A stretch of DNA of 64,000 nt from contig NC_092804.1 in NCBI RefSeq assembly GCF_040954645.1, positions 147,321,108-147,385,107 on the forward strand, given 5' to 3'. Of the stretch, positions 23,395 through 34,924 are shown piece after piece (position 1 is the first letter of the stretch; every line of letters begins with the position of its first letter). A model generated the notes under the pieces. The model had not been told where the DNA came from. It was given only the letters and a program-made list of their open reading frames with translations, and did not search any database. This stretch comes from Diabrotica undecimpunctata (taxonomy: Eukaryota; Arthropoda; Insecta; Coleoptera; Chrysomelidae). The translations under genes and the position numbers were made by a program.

Positions 23395-25220
23395 GTGTGC
23401 CGTGCTTGTATTCAAGCGTTGGCTATCGTCATATTGACAAGCTGATGAAATGATTCTCGGTCGGCAGCTAGATGAAACAGTTCCTCGACCGTTCGACCTG
23501 TCCATTGTCTAATGTTACGCAGCCAGGACAGTTGTTTTCTTCCAAGCGAACGTTTTCCTTCGATTTTGTCCTGAATGATTAACCGGAGTAAGCGATATTT
23601 AGGTCCTCTCATTATATGACCGAAGTATTGGACCTTTCTCATTTTAATGATGTTGATCAATGCTTGCTCTTTGTGCACGGTCTCTAGCACGTGTTCGTTA
23701 GATATGTGTGCTGTCCACGGGATTCTGAGCATGCGACGGTAACACCATAACTCAAACGCTTCTAATGTGTTAAGATTTTTTATTTTTGTTGTCCAAGTTT
23801 CACATCCATAGAACAAAGTGGACCAGACGTAGCACTTCAATACTCTTAGACGTGTGGTCAACGATAGACTTCTATTGCATAATACAGAACGCCAGTTAAT
23901 AAAGTTTTTCCGTGCGAGTTCTATTCTGGTCGAAATTTCCTCGTCACTTTAAACCCTGCGGTCAATCCAGCTACCCAGATATCTAAAGTGTTCCACCCTT
24001 TCCAGGATTTTGTTATCTAATCTTAGTACTGAGTCTTCGATATTAATTTTTCAGACCACCATCCATTTTGTTTTTTTTGCGTTGATTGTTAAGCCCTTTT
24101 CAGTGCATTCGTTGTTTACAGCATTCAACAGGGTTTGCAGATTTTCTAGACTCTCTGCCATTATTGCGGTGTCATTGGCGTATCTGATGTTGTTAATAAT
24201 TTCACCACCGATCTTAACACCTTCGCGGCAATTATTTAACGCTATTTTAAAAACTGGTTCAGTGTAGGCATTAAACAACATCGGTGACATAATACATCCC
24301 TGTCTGACACCCCACTTAATAGAAACTTTAGCTGAAACCTCTTAGTCCATCTTAACACAAGCGGTCTAATTGTAGTAAAGATTTTTAAGCAATCTAATGT
24401 CATACGTGTCCAGACCAACTGAGTCTAAGCATTGAAATAATAATGTATGTGGTATGTGGTACTCTATCAAAGACTTTTTCGAAATCTATAAAACATACGT
24501 AAATATTTTTCCTAAACTCAATGCTCTTTTGTAAGAGTATTCGCATGCAAAAAAGAGCTTCTCGAGTACCCATACGGTTTCGGAAACCAAACTGCTCATC
24601 ACCAGTTATCCCCTCACAAAGTTTATATATGCGAAAATGCAATATTTTCATAAAAATTTTGAGCGTGTGACTCATTAAACTGATAAGTCGATTGTCGCTA
24701 CACTGTCTGGCATTCTTTTTCTTGGGAATAGTTATAAATATTGATTCTAACCAGTTATCTGGTAATTTGCCGCTGCTGTATATCTTATTAAAGAAGAATG
24801 TGATAATCGCAACACTCTCATTATGTAATAGTTCTAACAATTCTGCAGGTATTTCGTCAGGACCAGAAGCCTTCCTTCGTTTCGTTTGGTCGATAGCCTT
24901 TTGAACTTCTGAGATTAGAATCGGTGGACCTGTATCTCGGTTATATGTTATTTCTTGGTAGATTCTTTGGTCATCGTTAAATAATTCTATTATGTAATTT
25001 TCCCATTCGGTACAGCGCTCTTTTTTATCACTTAAAATTTTACCACCAGAGTCTTGTAATATATTTTGCTCATAAGTTCTGCTTTTGCCTGTTAATTCTT
25101 TTAGTTTTTTATGCAAATGGAAGCTGTCGTGTTGTTGTTGAAATAAGCATACAGTGCCAAAACTGTTAGGGAAAGTGTATATGTTCTTAATCCCACTGGA
25201 GGTGGTGAAAAACATATCTA
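23395..25220 (-). pseudogene. LINE family A copy inserted into a Tc1 element
   Basis: The longest RT relic in the window. The 25,215-24,400 frame (271 codons) has HLHKKLKELTGKSRTYEQN, ERCTEWENYIIELF, ASGPDEIPAELLELL, LPDNWLESIFITIPKK, DEQFGFRNRMGTREALF and YVCFIDFEKVFDRVPH. A frameshift leads to 24,290-24,051, with PMLFNAYTEPVF and IRYANDTAIMAE. The catalytic YADD here reads YAND. After another gap the 23,861-23,412 frame gives the tail (RLRVLKCYVWSTLFYGCETW, KVQYFGHIMRGPKYRLL). It ends at the GCACGGCACACAAAGAAGA 3' motif, as at 16.5 kb. The 5' end starts abruptly in the pre-RT region, a typical 5' truncation. Confidence 0.9.
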
Positions 25221-25221
25221 G

Positions 25222-25565
25222 ATTGTAGCTGAGGAACTCTTATTGTCCGATGACTCCTCAAACTGCACTCTTAAATTGTTTTTCTTATTGTAGCCAGCAA
25301 TACTTTGACTCCTGTAGCATACCTGAAGTCTCTTAAGAGGGCTGGTATAGACAGAAGAATGTCTCCGAATGGCATTATAATATATCTATTCTGTTGCTTA
25401 TTAGTAACTCAGAGTCTACCAGAGCGAGATCTATTTTGTATTGAATTTGTCTCCATAAGCCTATTCCTTACCTCCATGAATGACCAATCTTTAGCTTTTT
25501 TCAAAGCAGTAATTCTTGCACAATCCAACTTAGAAATTAAATTCCAATTCATTATAAATCACATT
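25222..25565 (-). pseudogene. Tc1-like transposase, N-terminal HTH part (split by LINE)
   Basis: The minus strand reads KAKDWSFMEVRNRLMETNSI, NRSRSGRL, a stop, QQNRYIIMPFGDILLSIPAL and RDFRYATGVKVLLATIRK, then RTIRVPQLQS. This is the Tc1 paired-like helix-turn-helix segment. The DDE part follows after the LINE A insertion, at 23,390. The frame is broken. Confidence 0.8.
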
Positions 25566-26829
25566 TCCACAAACTTTAAAAGAATATATTTTTCAAACTT
25601 TACCACTTGGCAAAACCAGATCAATTTAATGGGTATTTAAATAAAATAAAAAACCAAGGAAGTTTATTTTATAAAAAAAAATCCTATTATATGTGATAAG
25701 GATACGGATATATAAAAATGTACATATCTTAAATACGAGGGTTGGTGTATTTTTGAAGCTATGTGTATTTCACTATATGAGACTTTAATTGTAAAAATTG
25801 TTTTTCATATTAGAGATAAACAACTGATCAAATTTTTAAAACAAATGTAGAAATAAACAAGCAGCTGGACTTTAAAAGTCCTAGGTTTTCCTAGAACTCT
25901 TCGAGTAACTTTGAATCACGTCGATTGATATTCGATGTTACAAATTTTGAGTCATTTGTAACAAACTTCGTGAGGAGATGTGTTCACGGACAGACGGACA
26001 GACGGACATAGATAATTTAAGGTCTCATCATTTTACTGTTACAAAATGGGTAAAAACAAAACTGCAACCAGCAACATGTATAAAATTAAATCATAATTAA
26101 AATAAATAACAGAAAAATGTCTTTTTCTTTATTTGAGAGTCTAGTCATTCAATGCTTGTTTCGGCATTTAACTTTGTTATATCTTTACATTTAATAAAAA
26201 ACCTCATTTCTGGCAATAATCATAATCATTTATTTAGTCAGTTCTTTACGTCATTACTCTACTTTCATACTCTTCGTAATAAAGTAGATTTGGCTATTGT
26301 GTTATAAAGTTCATCATTGTATCGAGAAATAGCAAATAGTTGTTAGGAAAATATTGATGAAGCTCGTATGGCTCAAGCCAATAGAAGGGGCAGCGAGAAA
26401 TCAAAAGAGGGCAAGGTTATAAAAAAGCTTTGACTAACCATGTACAGCTTTTCTGGACGGTGGAGGCACCCAGATCGCTGATTAGCGGTAAAAAAAATAA
26501 ATATGAGTATTTTATTCTATAAAGTTACAGTAAATATATTTTAAACGCGTTTTTCTGAAAATCACATTTTTTAAAACTGGAAGACTCTTTTTTTCAATAT
26601 ATGCTACACCAATCTCATTAAACCAAATTTGTTTTTAAACTTAATATATAAAACTAGTAAATAAATCTCTAAAATAGTTAAAAACCAACCCCACCTCTTT
26701 AGTACAGGGTTAAGACTGCCAAAATAGGCATTTTTGGAATTTTTAATAAAATCGTGTAGAAGGCACAGAATAAAGGAAAAATCTGAAAATTGGTTTCGTC
26801 AACAGAAATCTTTGGATTTGTACTTTCTC
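25566..26829. other. Intronic sequence with a GGACAGAC tandem repeat
   Basis: No gene was recognised. Near 25,987-26,008 the 8-mer CGGACAGA repeats nearly three times, a motif often found inside insect dispersed repeats. The rest is A+T-rich. Confidence 0.45.
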
Positions 26830-28080
26830 CAGTGGCGGCTTTTGGGGGTAGGCAGGATAGACCGGGCCTACCCAATAATTTTAAGAGCTTTAAAATTGAA
26901 AAACATTTATCCAAAAATTATGTTAATGCATGTAAATAAATTTTAAATGTACTAAATCACACTAAATCACGGGCTTAGCGCCCGTTAAAACAACTATGTT
27001 ATTATATTTCCACAGAAAGCATCGAATCGTATTTAGGCATTTTAAATATCATTAATAGATCCGATCGGAACTAGCCGATCCAGCTCACATACGATCCCCC
27101 TACAAAAAGCGTTTTAAGTTAAGCACCGGACAACGATTTATATTGTCGTGTTTATGCTTGCTGTTTAGGCACCAGATGATCGAGCATACGCCGACCATCG
27201 TTGTCACTTGTAACGTAATTATCGAATTGTAATATAAATTTTCTTTTAAATTATGATAAGAAAATATGTAACATAATATATAATTGTAACATATTTTTAA
27301 ACAAACAACACAATTGCAAACGGTGCACGGTTGCCCAAATAATTTTAAAAAATTCGTAAAATTCGAAAAAAAAAATCACATTTGCATGATTTCTATATCG
27401 CCTGATTGTATGCAACTTATATATGGCAACACTGTCGCCGAGCATTAGTTAAATTTTCACTGTTATTACTAGTTGCACTAGTTGTTTGGCCGATCGAGGT
27501 TGATTTTTAAAATTTTTCTTGGAATAGTGAGATCGTTTTATAGCTGATACATAGCTGAGTTTTTCTGACGCTTCCAGGTTGCAGTAATAGTAATGTTGAT
27601 ATTGTGTGTTTAGACATTGTTGTTTCACTATTGGAATCACCATTATCTAGAAGAACTGAAGTTTAGTTGGTAGGCATTGTAACACTAATGCATCCGGAGG
27701 AAAGCCCCACAGGGGGAACTGCATTCAGATGTACTCCGATTACTCTGAATCCAACACACGCCAGGTAAGATTCATCTGGTACGGTCTTTAGAAGATTCCT
27801 ACTCTTACACAAAAAAAAATATGTATTACACACACTGGCGGCTACAGAAATTTTTTTGGGGAGGTCATGGATATTGAGGGTGATTACTTTTCTCTGACGC
27901 AAGGTCACTTTTAGTCTTACCACCAATAAGATAAGTGGGTTTTCAAATATTTTTAAGGGGGGGAGGTCATGACTCCATGACCCTGTGAACTCTCCCTCTG
28001 GATCCGCCACTGATTACACATAGCTATATATAATTTGCTGGCTTGGCCTACCCAAAATTTTACCACACCAGCCGCCACTG
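26830..28080. mobile_element. Non-autonomous hAT element, 1.25 kb, with 8-bp target duplication
   Basis: The element starts CAGTGGCGGCTTTTGGGGGT and ends ...CACCAGCCGCCACTG. Further in, GGTAGGC/GGGCCTACCCA on the left pairs with GGCCTACCCAAAATTTT on the right. It is flanked by perfect 8-bp duplications, ACTTTCTC at 26,822-26,829 and ACTTTCTC at 28,081-28,088. An 8-bp duplication with CAGTG-type ends is the hAT signature. No hAT transposase frame is visible inside, so it is non-autonomous. A second hAT insertion lies within it at 27,833-28,012. Confidence 0.92.
27833..28012. mobile_element. Nested hAT MITE, 180 bp, with its own 8-bp target duplication
   Basis: It begins CACTGGCGGCTACAG and ends GGATCCGCCACTG. 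Perfect 8-bp duplications ATTACACA flank it at 27,825-27,832 and 28,013-28,020. The termini are similar to, but distinct from, those of the surrounding hAT element, so this is a younger insertion by a related family. It carries no coding capacity; the minus-strand frame through it is spurious. Confidence 0.92.
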
Positions 28081-28088
28081 ACTTTCTC

Positions 28089-28959
28089 GATTTAGATAAT
28101 ATTGTTTGTAGAAGAGTTCTCTTCTTATGTAATTGGCAAGGAAACAGTAAATAAATGTAAAAATGTGCGCATTTTAATATTTTTTTCGGGAACTGCTAAT
28201 TAGCAAAATTGAAGGTTATAATTAAATTAATCCTCTAATTCGAGACTTTTATTACTGAACGACCCTTTGATTTACGTTACAATGATGTGGATTACAGTAT
28301 AGTTTAATTTTTAAACATAATTTATCGTATAATAAGATGCAAATAACATAACGAGCATACGTCAAGAAAATAGTGGAAGGCAGAGCGAGACGTATTACAA
28401 AAGTATATTTCATGTAAAGTGACATCATTTCATATTATTCTTGCTTGGTGGGTTTCTCGTCAAATTTAAAATGAAGAGGCATCAACCACCACGCCGAAGC
28501 GAGGGAATTTAAATCGAAAAATAATGTGAATTCTATGAGCTATTAGGATTTTAAATAACTTTCAAGATCATGAAAAATGACGACTTACTTTATATATTGG
28601 AAATGGCTGTAGATAAGATTGGGCCAATAGGTGCAATGTCTATATTTAAAGTAGTAAAATGTGTTATACATTTTAAGTAATTTCAATTTTCTGATTTGGA
28701 TATATTTTTTTAGTTTATATTTATAATATTTTATAGCAATAAAGGAGCAAGGCATCGTGCACCAGTACAGCCTTAGAGGTCATGTTAGACCTTCATCATA
28801 TAAGCATGTAGAGGTAAATGCTTCTAGCATGTACCTTGTCATCCTGGTGCATAAGTTGTGGAGGAATACGCACCCTGATGCGCATCGGTCAGCCTTAAAA
28901 ACTTCTTTCAGTTTAACTATTGGTCGAAAGAACTGAAAATGCCATATAAATATTAATGT
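28089..28959. other. No recognised gene
   Basis: A+T-rich intronic sequence. The less A+T-rich part at 28,740-28,920 has no motif that I recognise. Confidence 0.4.
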
Positions 28960-29459
28960 ACTTAAATGTGCGACATTTTCTGCTCTCGGCCTGATCTACT
29001 CAATGCTCTTGGTGGTAAATTCGAAAGAACATACCCACGTATACTCATGCAGACATACAAAACATTTATTAGGCCGGTCATCGAGTATAGAACCAACGTC
29101 TATGTGGCCATCTCACACAAAAACTGCTGGCACTGGAAAGGGGAATTCTGCGTAGAATGAACAACAAACGATGGGACTACCCCTCCGCCCTTATACATCT
29201 CCTGTCGAATATCCAGCCCATCAATGAGAGGCTCTCCTCTCTGAGCAGGAGTTACACAATCAAAACCATCCGAGGCCAAAACTTCAGAGCCCAAAACATA
29301 CTGAAAACTACCTGCTCATCCATCGGCAATGTATTCAGAAGAAAACCCAAACCCAAAATCCCCTTCCTACCCACAACATTGCTGGCTCTTGCCAGCAACG
29401 AGCTCTTTGATAAATACATTGACATCCTGAAGACAGCTCCCCTTTACTATCGTCATTAA
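28960..29459 (+). pseudogene. LINE C-terminal region (RT thumb and tail)
   Basis: Frames read LLNALGGKFERTYPRILMQT, YKTFIRPVIEYRTNVYVAIS, then, after a shift, RMNNKRWDYPSALIH and PINERLSSLSRSYTIKTI, ending at YIDILKTAPLYYRH and a stop at 29,459. The IRPVIEY block and its surroundings match the section after the RT in non-LTR elements. I cannot assign the clade. The 5' part is missing. The following 29,460-29,620 may be its 3' untranslated region. Confidence 0.65.
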
Positions 29460-31146
29460 CCAGTAAATGTTACCATTACTATCATTAACCAGTAAATCCT
29501 CACTTCGAGCTTGCCTAGACAGGGAGGGATCGGTTTTCTGTGGTTTCTCGATCCCATTGCACAATGATACCTGTCTATAGCAGAGGATACAGCCACAGCT
29601 GCCCTCATGCGAATCGCGATTTAATACATTTATTATTTACCAAATTGTATACATATAACTTCACATATTCATAATTATTTTTAGCACAATAAATTGTGAA
29701 AAGGACCGTTAACTAACACCCCGTTCGCCTCTGATTGTCCAGGACGCTCCTCCGCCGACAAGTCCACAAAGCCAACCACCAATAGAACTCAAAAAGCCAG
29801 CGAAAGAAAAATATCAAGCGAACAAAAACAAACCACGTCGTGAAGAGGTGAAAACCTATAGCAGGACACCAAAACACCAACAAAGAATCCATCCCACAAA
29901 AAATGAACAACGAGACAATGAGTTGCTCTCGGCCTCAGTCTGGTCTCGGCTCCCAAATAGAGTCTCCGCACCCTGGTAGTCCAATTCGGGGCTCTGCTCT
30001 GCTCTACGATTTTAAGATTCTGTGGCTGGATAGTTTCGACTCTTTAAAAGTTATTTATTTTAATTCCTTGTATAAGAAAAACCACAAATCCATCGACGAT
30101 AGAATTTACACAGAGGGGACTTCGAATTGACTGGTCGAAGTCCCTCTGTAAGGCACCATGGGAGTGTTTAAGTGTCCGTGATTTTCCAGTCCCTTACGTC
30201 CCATTTTGTGATAACCTTTAAGCTAACATAAAAGCCTAAAATTTAAAAACTGGCAACCTGACTGGTCTGAATAAATAGGAGATACGTTCAGTAATTTATC
30301 CTTTCCCTCAAATAGGTCGGGAACATTAATAAAAAAAAATTAATATTTAAAAATTACCTAACATTTAGATTTTTTTTACTCTCCTTGCTTATAACTTTAA
30401 AAACAATTAATTTTGGAGCAAATTCGTAATAAAATAAAATAGCAACAATTAAATTTTCTATGTTATATGACTGGTTAAAATACAATAAAAAATTAGACCA
30501 TACAGAAATTTGTCAATTTTTGGAACCGTTCGACGTTGAAAATTTGTATGGGAGTGAATCGGCAAAATCATTACATATGTAAGATATAAAAAAATTTAGA
30601 CTGCAAAATTATTATGCAAAATCTATTAAATGGATTTAAATTAAATTTGGTAGGTCGTTTAATTGTATAATAAAAATTTGTTAGACGAATTTTGAAGGTC
30701 CTAAGTGCAATCTAAGTGGTTTAAAAACATTGGATAAAAAACTCCTTTGCTTTCCCCCTTTTTTTGTATTTAGTGCAAATTTGCAGCAAGGGTAATAAAT
30801 TAAAATATTTTTAACCAGCCGTATCGTATAGAAAATTTTATTGCTGCTATTTAATTTTATTACGACTTTGCTTCAAAATGAATCGTTTTAAGTTATAAGT
30901 AAGAAAAGTAAAAAATATCGATATTTTTAGTTATTTTTAAATATTTTAAGTTTTTTATTAATGTTGCCGATCTATTTGAGAGAACGGATGAATCAGTTAT
31001 TATTACTAAAGTTATCACCAATTTATTTCTGCAAAAAATTCAATGCCACCTCCCACAACCAAACTTAGTCATTTTTACACAGACCTGCCCTGGTCTAAAA
31101 GATGTCCACAACATGCCAACTGCAAAAGAAGATTTAAAACGCTTAC
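29460..31146. other. No recognised gene; C-rich patch and one hairpin
   Basis: 29,700-30,000 is clearly richer in C than its surroundings but yields no recognisable protein. At 30,106-30,151 an imperfect inverted repeat (TTACACAGAGGGGACTTCGA with TCGAAGTCCCTCTGTAA) spans 46 bp. The remainder is A+T-rich. Confidence 0.45.
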
Positions 31147-32100
31147 TTAACCCTAGAATACTAACCATCGTAATTTTTACGACGTCAATGTCATTGTTAT
31201 GGGATATTGTGGATGGGATATATCAGTTTCTCTTGCTCGCTCATCTATTCTTACAATAGTGTATATCGAACGTTTTACAAGTACAGTTACGCCGATATGT
31301 TAAGTGAGGGTCCTGCAAGAGAGCACAGCTTCGTAAATGTTACGAACGTAAGTATTAACGTTATAATTGCAGGAAGAGCTGTATTATCAGTTTTTTTTTT
31401 ATTTTTTTATACAAGCACAGACCTCTCACGCAGCTGGATCTGAGTTGCAATTGTGTTTCGAAGATTTGTCGCCAGATAAAACGGATAACAATTATGATAA
31501 ATCAGAAAGTGGATCTGAAACAAAAGATGTCGTTTTAAAAGCATTCGGTCTATATGAATCAGAGTTAGTACCATTAAACGAAAATGACTCAGAATTCGAC
31601 CATGACTTGCCATATAGTAGTAAGAAAATAAAAAGAAATTCAAAGAAGAGTAATAAGTTGGAAAAACAGTTTAATTCAGTGTTTTCAAGAAAAGAAAGTA
31701 AGGGCTCTAAAATAAACCAGGAGAAGAAATGTCCTGCTCAGCAAACTCCACGAAATAAAGAAGGATTGCAGCTCCAGAGAAACAAACTCGGTTGCCGTCA
31801 AGTCTAAAAGGTAAAAATGGACACAATGGTACTCTCAACTAAAGGCTGCTACTAAACCTCCAAAACGTAACTTCCTAAATTTTATGCAAGGCCCCACTAA
31901 TATAACACCAAGGAAGCACAAACTCCTTTAGATGCTTTTCATTGTTTTATGAGTCCAAATTCTCTAGAAAATTTTATAGGATATAGAAATGTTGAAATTT
32001 CTGTTAAAACACAAAAATAAAAAGTCGAAAAACGCGACACTAAACATCGACGAATTGCATGCGCTCCGACGACTACTTATGTTTACTGCTGCCTAAAAGA
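31147..32100 (+). mobile_element. piggyBac-like element, 5' terminus and transposase N-terminal region
   Basis: The 5' end is at TTAA (31,147-31,150) followed by CCCTAGAATACTAACC, close to the classical piggyBac terminus. The 31,367-31,807 frame gives an acidic and basic N-terminal tail (SDDS-like acidic runs, SEFDHDLPYSSKKIK). Near 31,860-32,095 broken frames read NFLNFMQGPTNITPRKHK, FHCFMSPNSLENFIGYRNVE and a degraded RRLLMFTAA. These match the conserved start of the piggyBac transposase domain. A LINE interrupts it from about 32,100. The C-terminal half is at 33,925-34,807. Confidence 0.8.
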
Positions 32101-33920
32101 CAATTATTTAGCGACAAGACAAATGCTTGATGACAAAATTTCTGCCAAGAAATAGAGGAGTATCAGAGTCGATATGATAACTTCAATTTTCATCGAAAGA
32201 TAAAGGAAATAGCCATAATAAAATCTTGCCATAACCAAAGAAAATAAAAAGAAAGTATGGGAAGAATACTTGGAGAAGCTTTTCCATGACCTAAGAACAA
32301 TAGACGAGCCCATCATTGAAGAAACTTCAGGTCCCGAAGTCCTACCAGAAGAAATAACGGCAGCCGTCAGACAAATGAAAGATGGAAAGGCACCGGGACT
32401 TGATGAAATTCCTGCAGAACTGTTGAAGCTATTAGATACAAAACAAATAAAAATAATAACTAAAATATTTAATGAAATATACAAGGCAGGAAAAATACCA
32501 GTAGAGTGGCTCAAATCGGAGTTTGTACCATTGCCCAAAAAAACTAGGAGCAAAAGTTTGTGAAGATTATAGGAAAATAAGCCTAATAAGCCATCTGCTG
32601 AAGCTATTTTTAAAAGTCATTCACAAAAGAATTTACTGGAAATACGAGAAACAAATTTCTCCCAATTAGTTTGTATTTGTGAACGCCGTTGGTACGAGGG
32701 AAGCTTTATTTAGCGTGCAAGTATTGTTTCAGAAATGTAGAGATGTCAGCTGTAATGTTTTTGCATGCCTGATTGACGATAAGAAGGCTTTCGATAGAGT
32801 CAGGCATGAACAAATGATGAAAGTGCTGAAGAGGACGGGGATTGACGAAAAAGACTTAAAAATAATAGCTAACCTGTATTGGAATCAATCAGCGGTAGTC
32901 CGAGTAGATGGAGAATATACAGAGCAGGTCAAAATCTTAAGGGGAGTGAGACAGGGGGGCATAATTTCACCACTGATATTAAATCTGTACTCGGAGCACA
33001 TTTTTGAAGAGGCTCTAAAAGATATTGATGAAGGCATCTTAATAAATGGAGTCAACCTCAATAACCGGCGGTATGCAGATGATACAATAGTGTTTTCCAA
33101 TACCATAGAAGAGCTGCAAAACTTAATGAACAAAATAACGGAAACAAGTAGAAAATATGGACTGGATATAAACACCAGCAAAACCAAACCAATGATCTTC
33201 AGCAAGGAAAACATAACTGGAGCAAATCTGTATGTGAACCAGATGAGAATTGAACGTGTCTCACAATACAACTACTTGGGAACTATAATCATTGAGTCGT
33301 GGGACAATAACCAAGAGATTAAATGTCGCATCGGAAAGGCAAAAAGTGCATTCTTGACTATAAGTTCTGTGTTCAAGAGCCATGACCTTACCCTAGAGTG
33401 AAGAAACAAAAATAAGGCTCCTTAAATGTTATCTGTACTCAGTGCTTCTGTACGGTAGCTGTAGAAACGTGGACATTGAAGGCGGAAACCCTATCAAAAC
33501 TTCAGGCTTTTAAGCTGTGGTCATACATAAAGATCCTGAAGTGGTCCGCCTAAAATACCGGTGTATATATATAAGATACCATGGACAGACAAAGTCACCA
33601 ATGAAGAAGTACCTGCGGATTTGGTCAACATCGTGAAGACCGTAAGCTGAAGTACTTGGTACGTATAATGAGAAATCAAGGCAGATACGAGCTACTTCAA
33701 TGCATTTTGCAAGGTAAAATTAAAGAAAAAGGGGCCCCAGGACGAAGAAGAATATCCTGGCTTGCTAACCTGAGAGCATGGTATAGAAAGACCTCAACAC
33801 AGCTATTTCGTATAGCAACCAACAAAGTCATCATATCCGGAATGATCGCCAACGTTCGGAACGGACAGGCACCCTAAGAAGAATACAGAACTACAAAAGG
33901 TCTTATAAGCTCCGATCATA
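32100..33920 (+). pseudogene. LINE family B copy inserted into a piggyBac element
   Basis: The best-preserved RT in the window. It starts in the pre-RT block (SRYDNFNFHRKIKEIA). The 32,270-32,563 frame reads APGLDEIPAELLKLL and IPVEWLKSEFVPLPKK. The 32,679-33,401 frame (240 codons) reads GTREALFSVQVLFQ, FACLIDDKKAFDRVRHE, GVRQGGIISPLILNLYSE and RRYADDTIVFSN with both catalytic Asp intact, then YLGTIII. In the 33,656-33,877 frame the tail reads APGRRRISWLANLRAW and IIS-GMIANVRNG. The finger motif LIDDKKAFD differs slightly from the usual. Frameshifts near 32,565, 33,400 and 33,600 break it. The 5' end is truncated. Confidence 0.9.
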
Positions 33921-33924
33921 CTGA

Positions 33925-34807
33925 ATATTCGATAAGCAGCTACCAGATTTTAGGGGAAGATGTCCTTTCTGGATGTATATTTAAACACGCCAGCCAAGTA
34001 TGGACTGAAAATAGATGCTGTGTGACGTAAGTACCAAATATATGTTTGACGCAGAACTGTATTTAGGAAAGGGAACTAACACCAATGGATAGCATCCAGG
34101 AGAATATTATGTAAAAAACAAATAACTGAGGGTGTGTACGGAAGTAACCGTAACATAACCATGGATAATTGGTCAGTACCGTTATAAAGAGACCTCTTAA
34201 AACATTCTTACCATTTAACTATAGTTAGTACTCTACGGCAAAATGAAACTGTGCTTTTTTTGTCGACAATCCTCAATGGTATGGTCCAGTAGAATGTGAT
34301 CTAACAGGACAGCCAGATATCATTATATTTTATAATGAAACTAAGTACGGAATAGACACATTTGACCAAACGTGCGGAAACATGAACATCTATAGAAAAA
34401 CAAGAAGATGGCCTCTTTACCTGTTCTATTACATGTTAAATATAGCTTGCATAAACTCTCGGATAATTTATAATCATAAACAACAACGACAACAGAAAAA
34501 CACTATCACCAGAAAAAATTTTGTGGCCATTTTGTCTGAACATCTGACTATACCTTGGCTTTAACATCGTGTAAATTGGCCAACTTTGAACAACTCGGTA
34601 AAGTTGCGTATTGAAAATATCTTAAGTCTGGAGCCGCAGCTAGAACGAATATGCCCTATTGTGTCAAAACGTGCCGTGTGTCAATTTGGTCTATTCAAAA
34701 AACGTCGAATGACAACCCATCATTTCGAGCACTGCCGAAGTTCATTTTGTGATGAACATCGCGCTCTTTGTTGTCAGCAGTGTAGTTCTAAAATGTATAA
34801 TTTATGA
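33925..34807 (+). mobile_element. piggyBac-like transposase, catalytic and C-terminal part
   Basis: A frame restarts with DKQLPDFRGRCPFWMYI, the first catalytic Asp block. In shifted frames it continues KYGLKIDAV, YGSNRNITMDNWSVP (second Asp) and, from about 34,280, QPDIIIFYNETKYGIDTFDQ, the third catalytic Asp region. NIYRKTRRWPLYLFYYMLNI then matches the conserved core. The 34,586-34,807 frame supplies the Cys-rich C-terminal zinc finger (RAVCQFGLF, CRSSFCDEHRALCCQQCSSK). About 150 residues between the N-terminal part and DKQLPDFRG are missing. No 3' CCCTAG-type terminus was found. Confidence 0.82.
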
Positions 34808-34924
34808 TTTTTTTTGTGATTTTTAGGTTTTAGAAATATCTCCTTGTTTAAAATAATTTGGAAAATTAGGTTACATATAATAATTTTTCAGCAACTACAT
34901 TTTTTTTCTCAGAGTAGAATGTAG

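Noticed and set aside
27663..28010. 115-codon minus-strand frame
   Set aside because: It runs across the boundary and body of the two hAT insertions, has no family motif and is explained by them.
29713..29971. Trp/Phe-rich minus-strand frames
   Set aside because: They arise from the C-rich plus-strand patch; no family motif and no supporting context.
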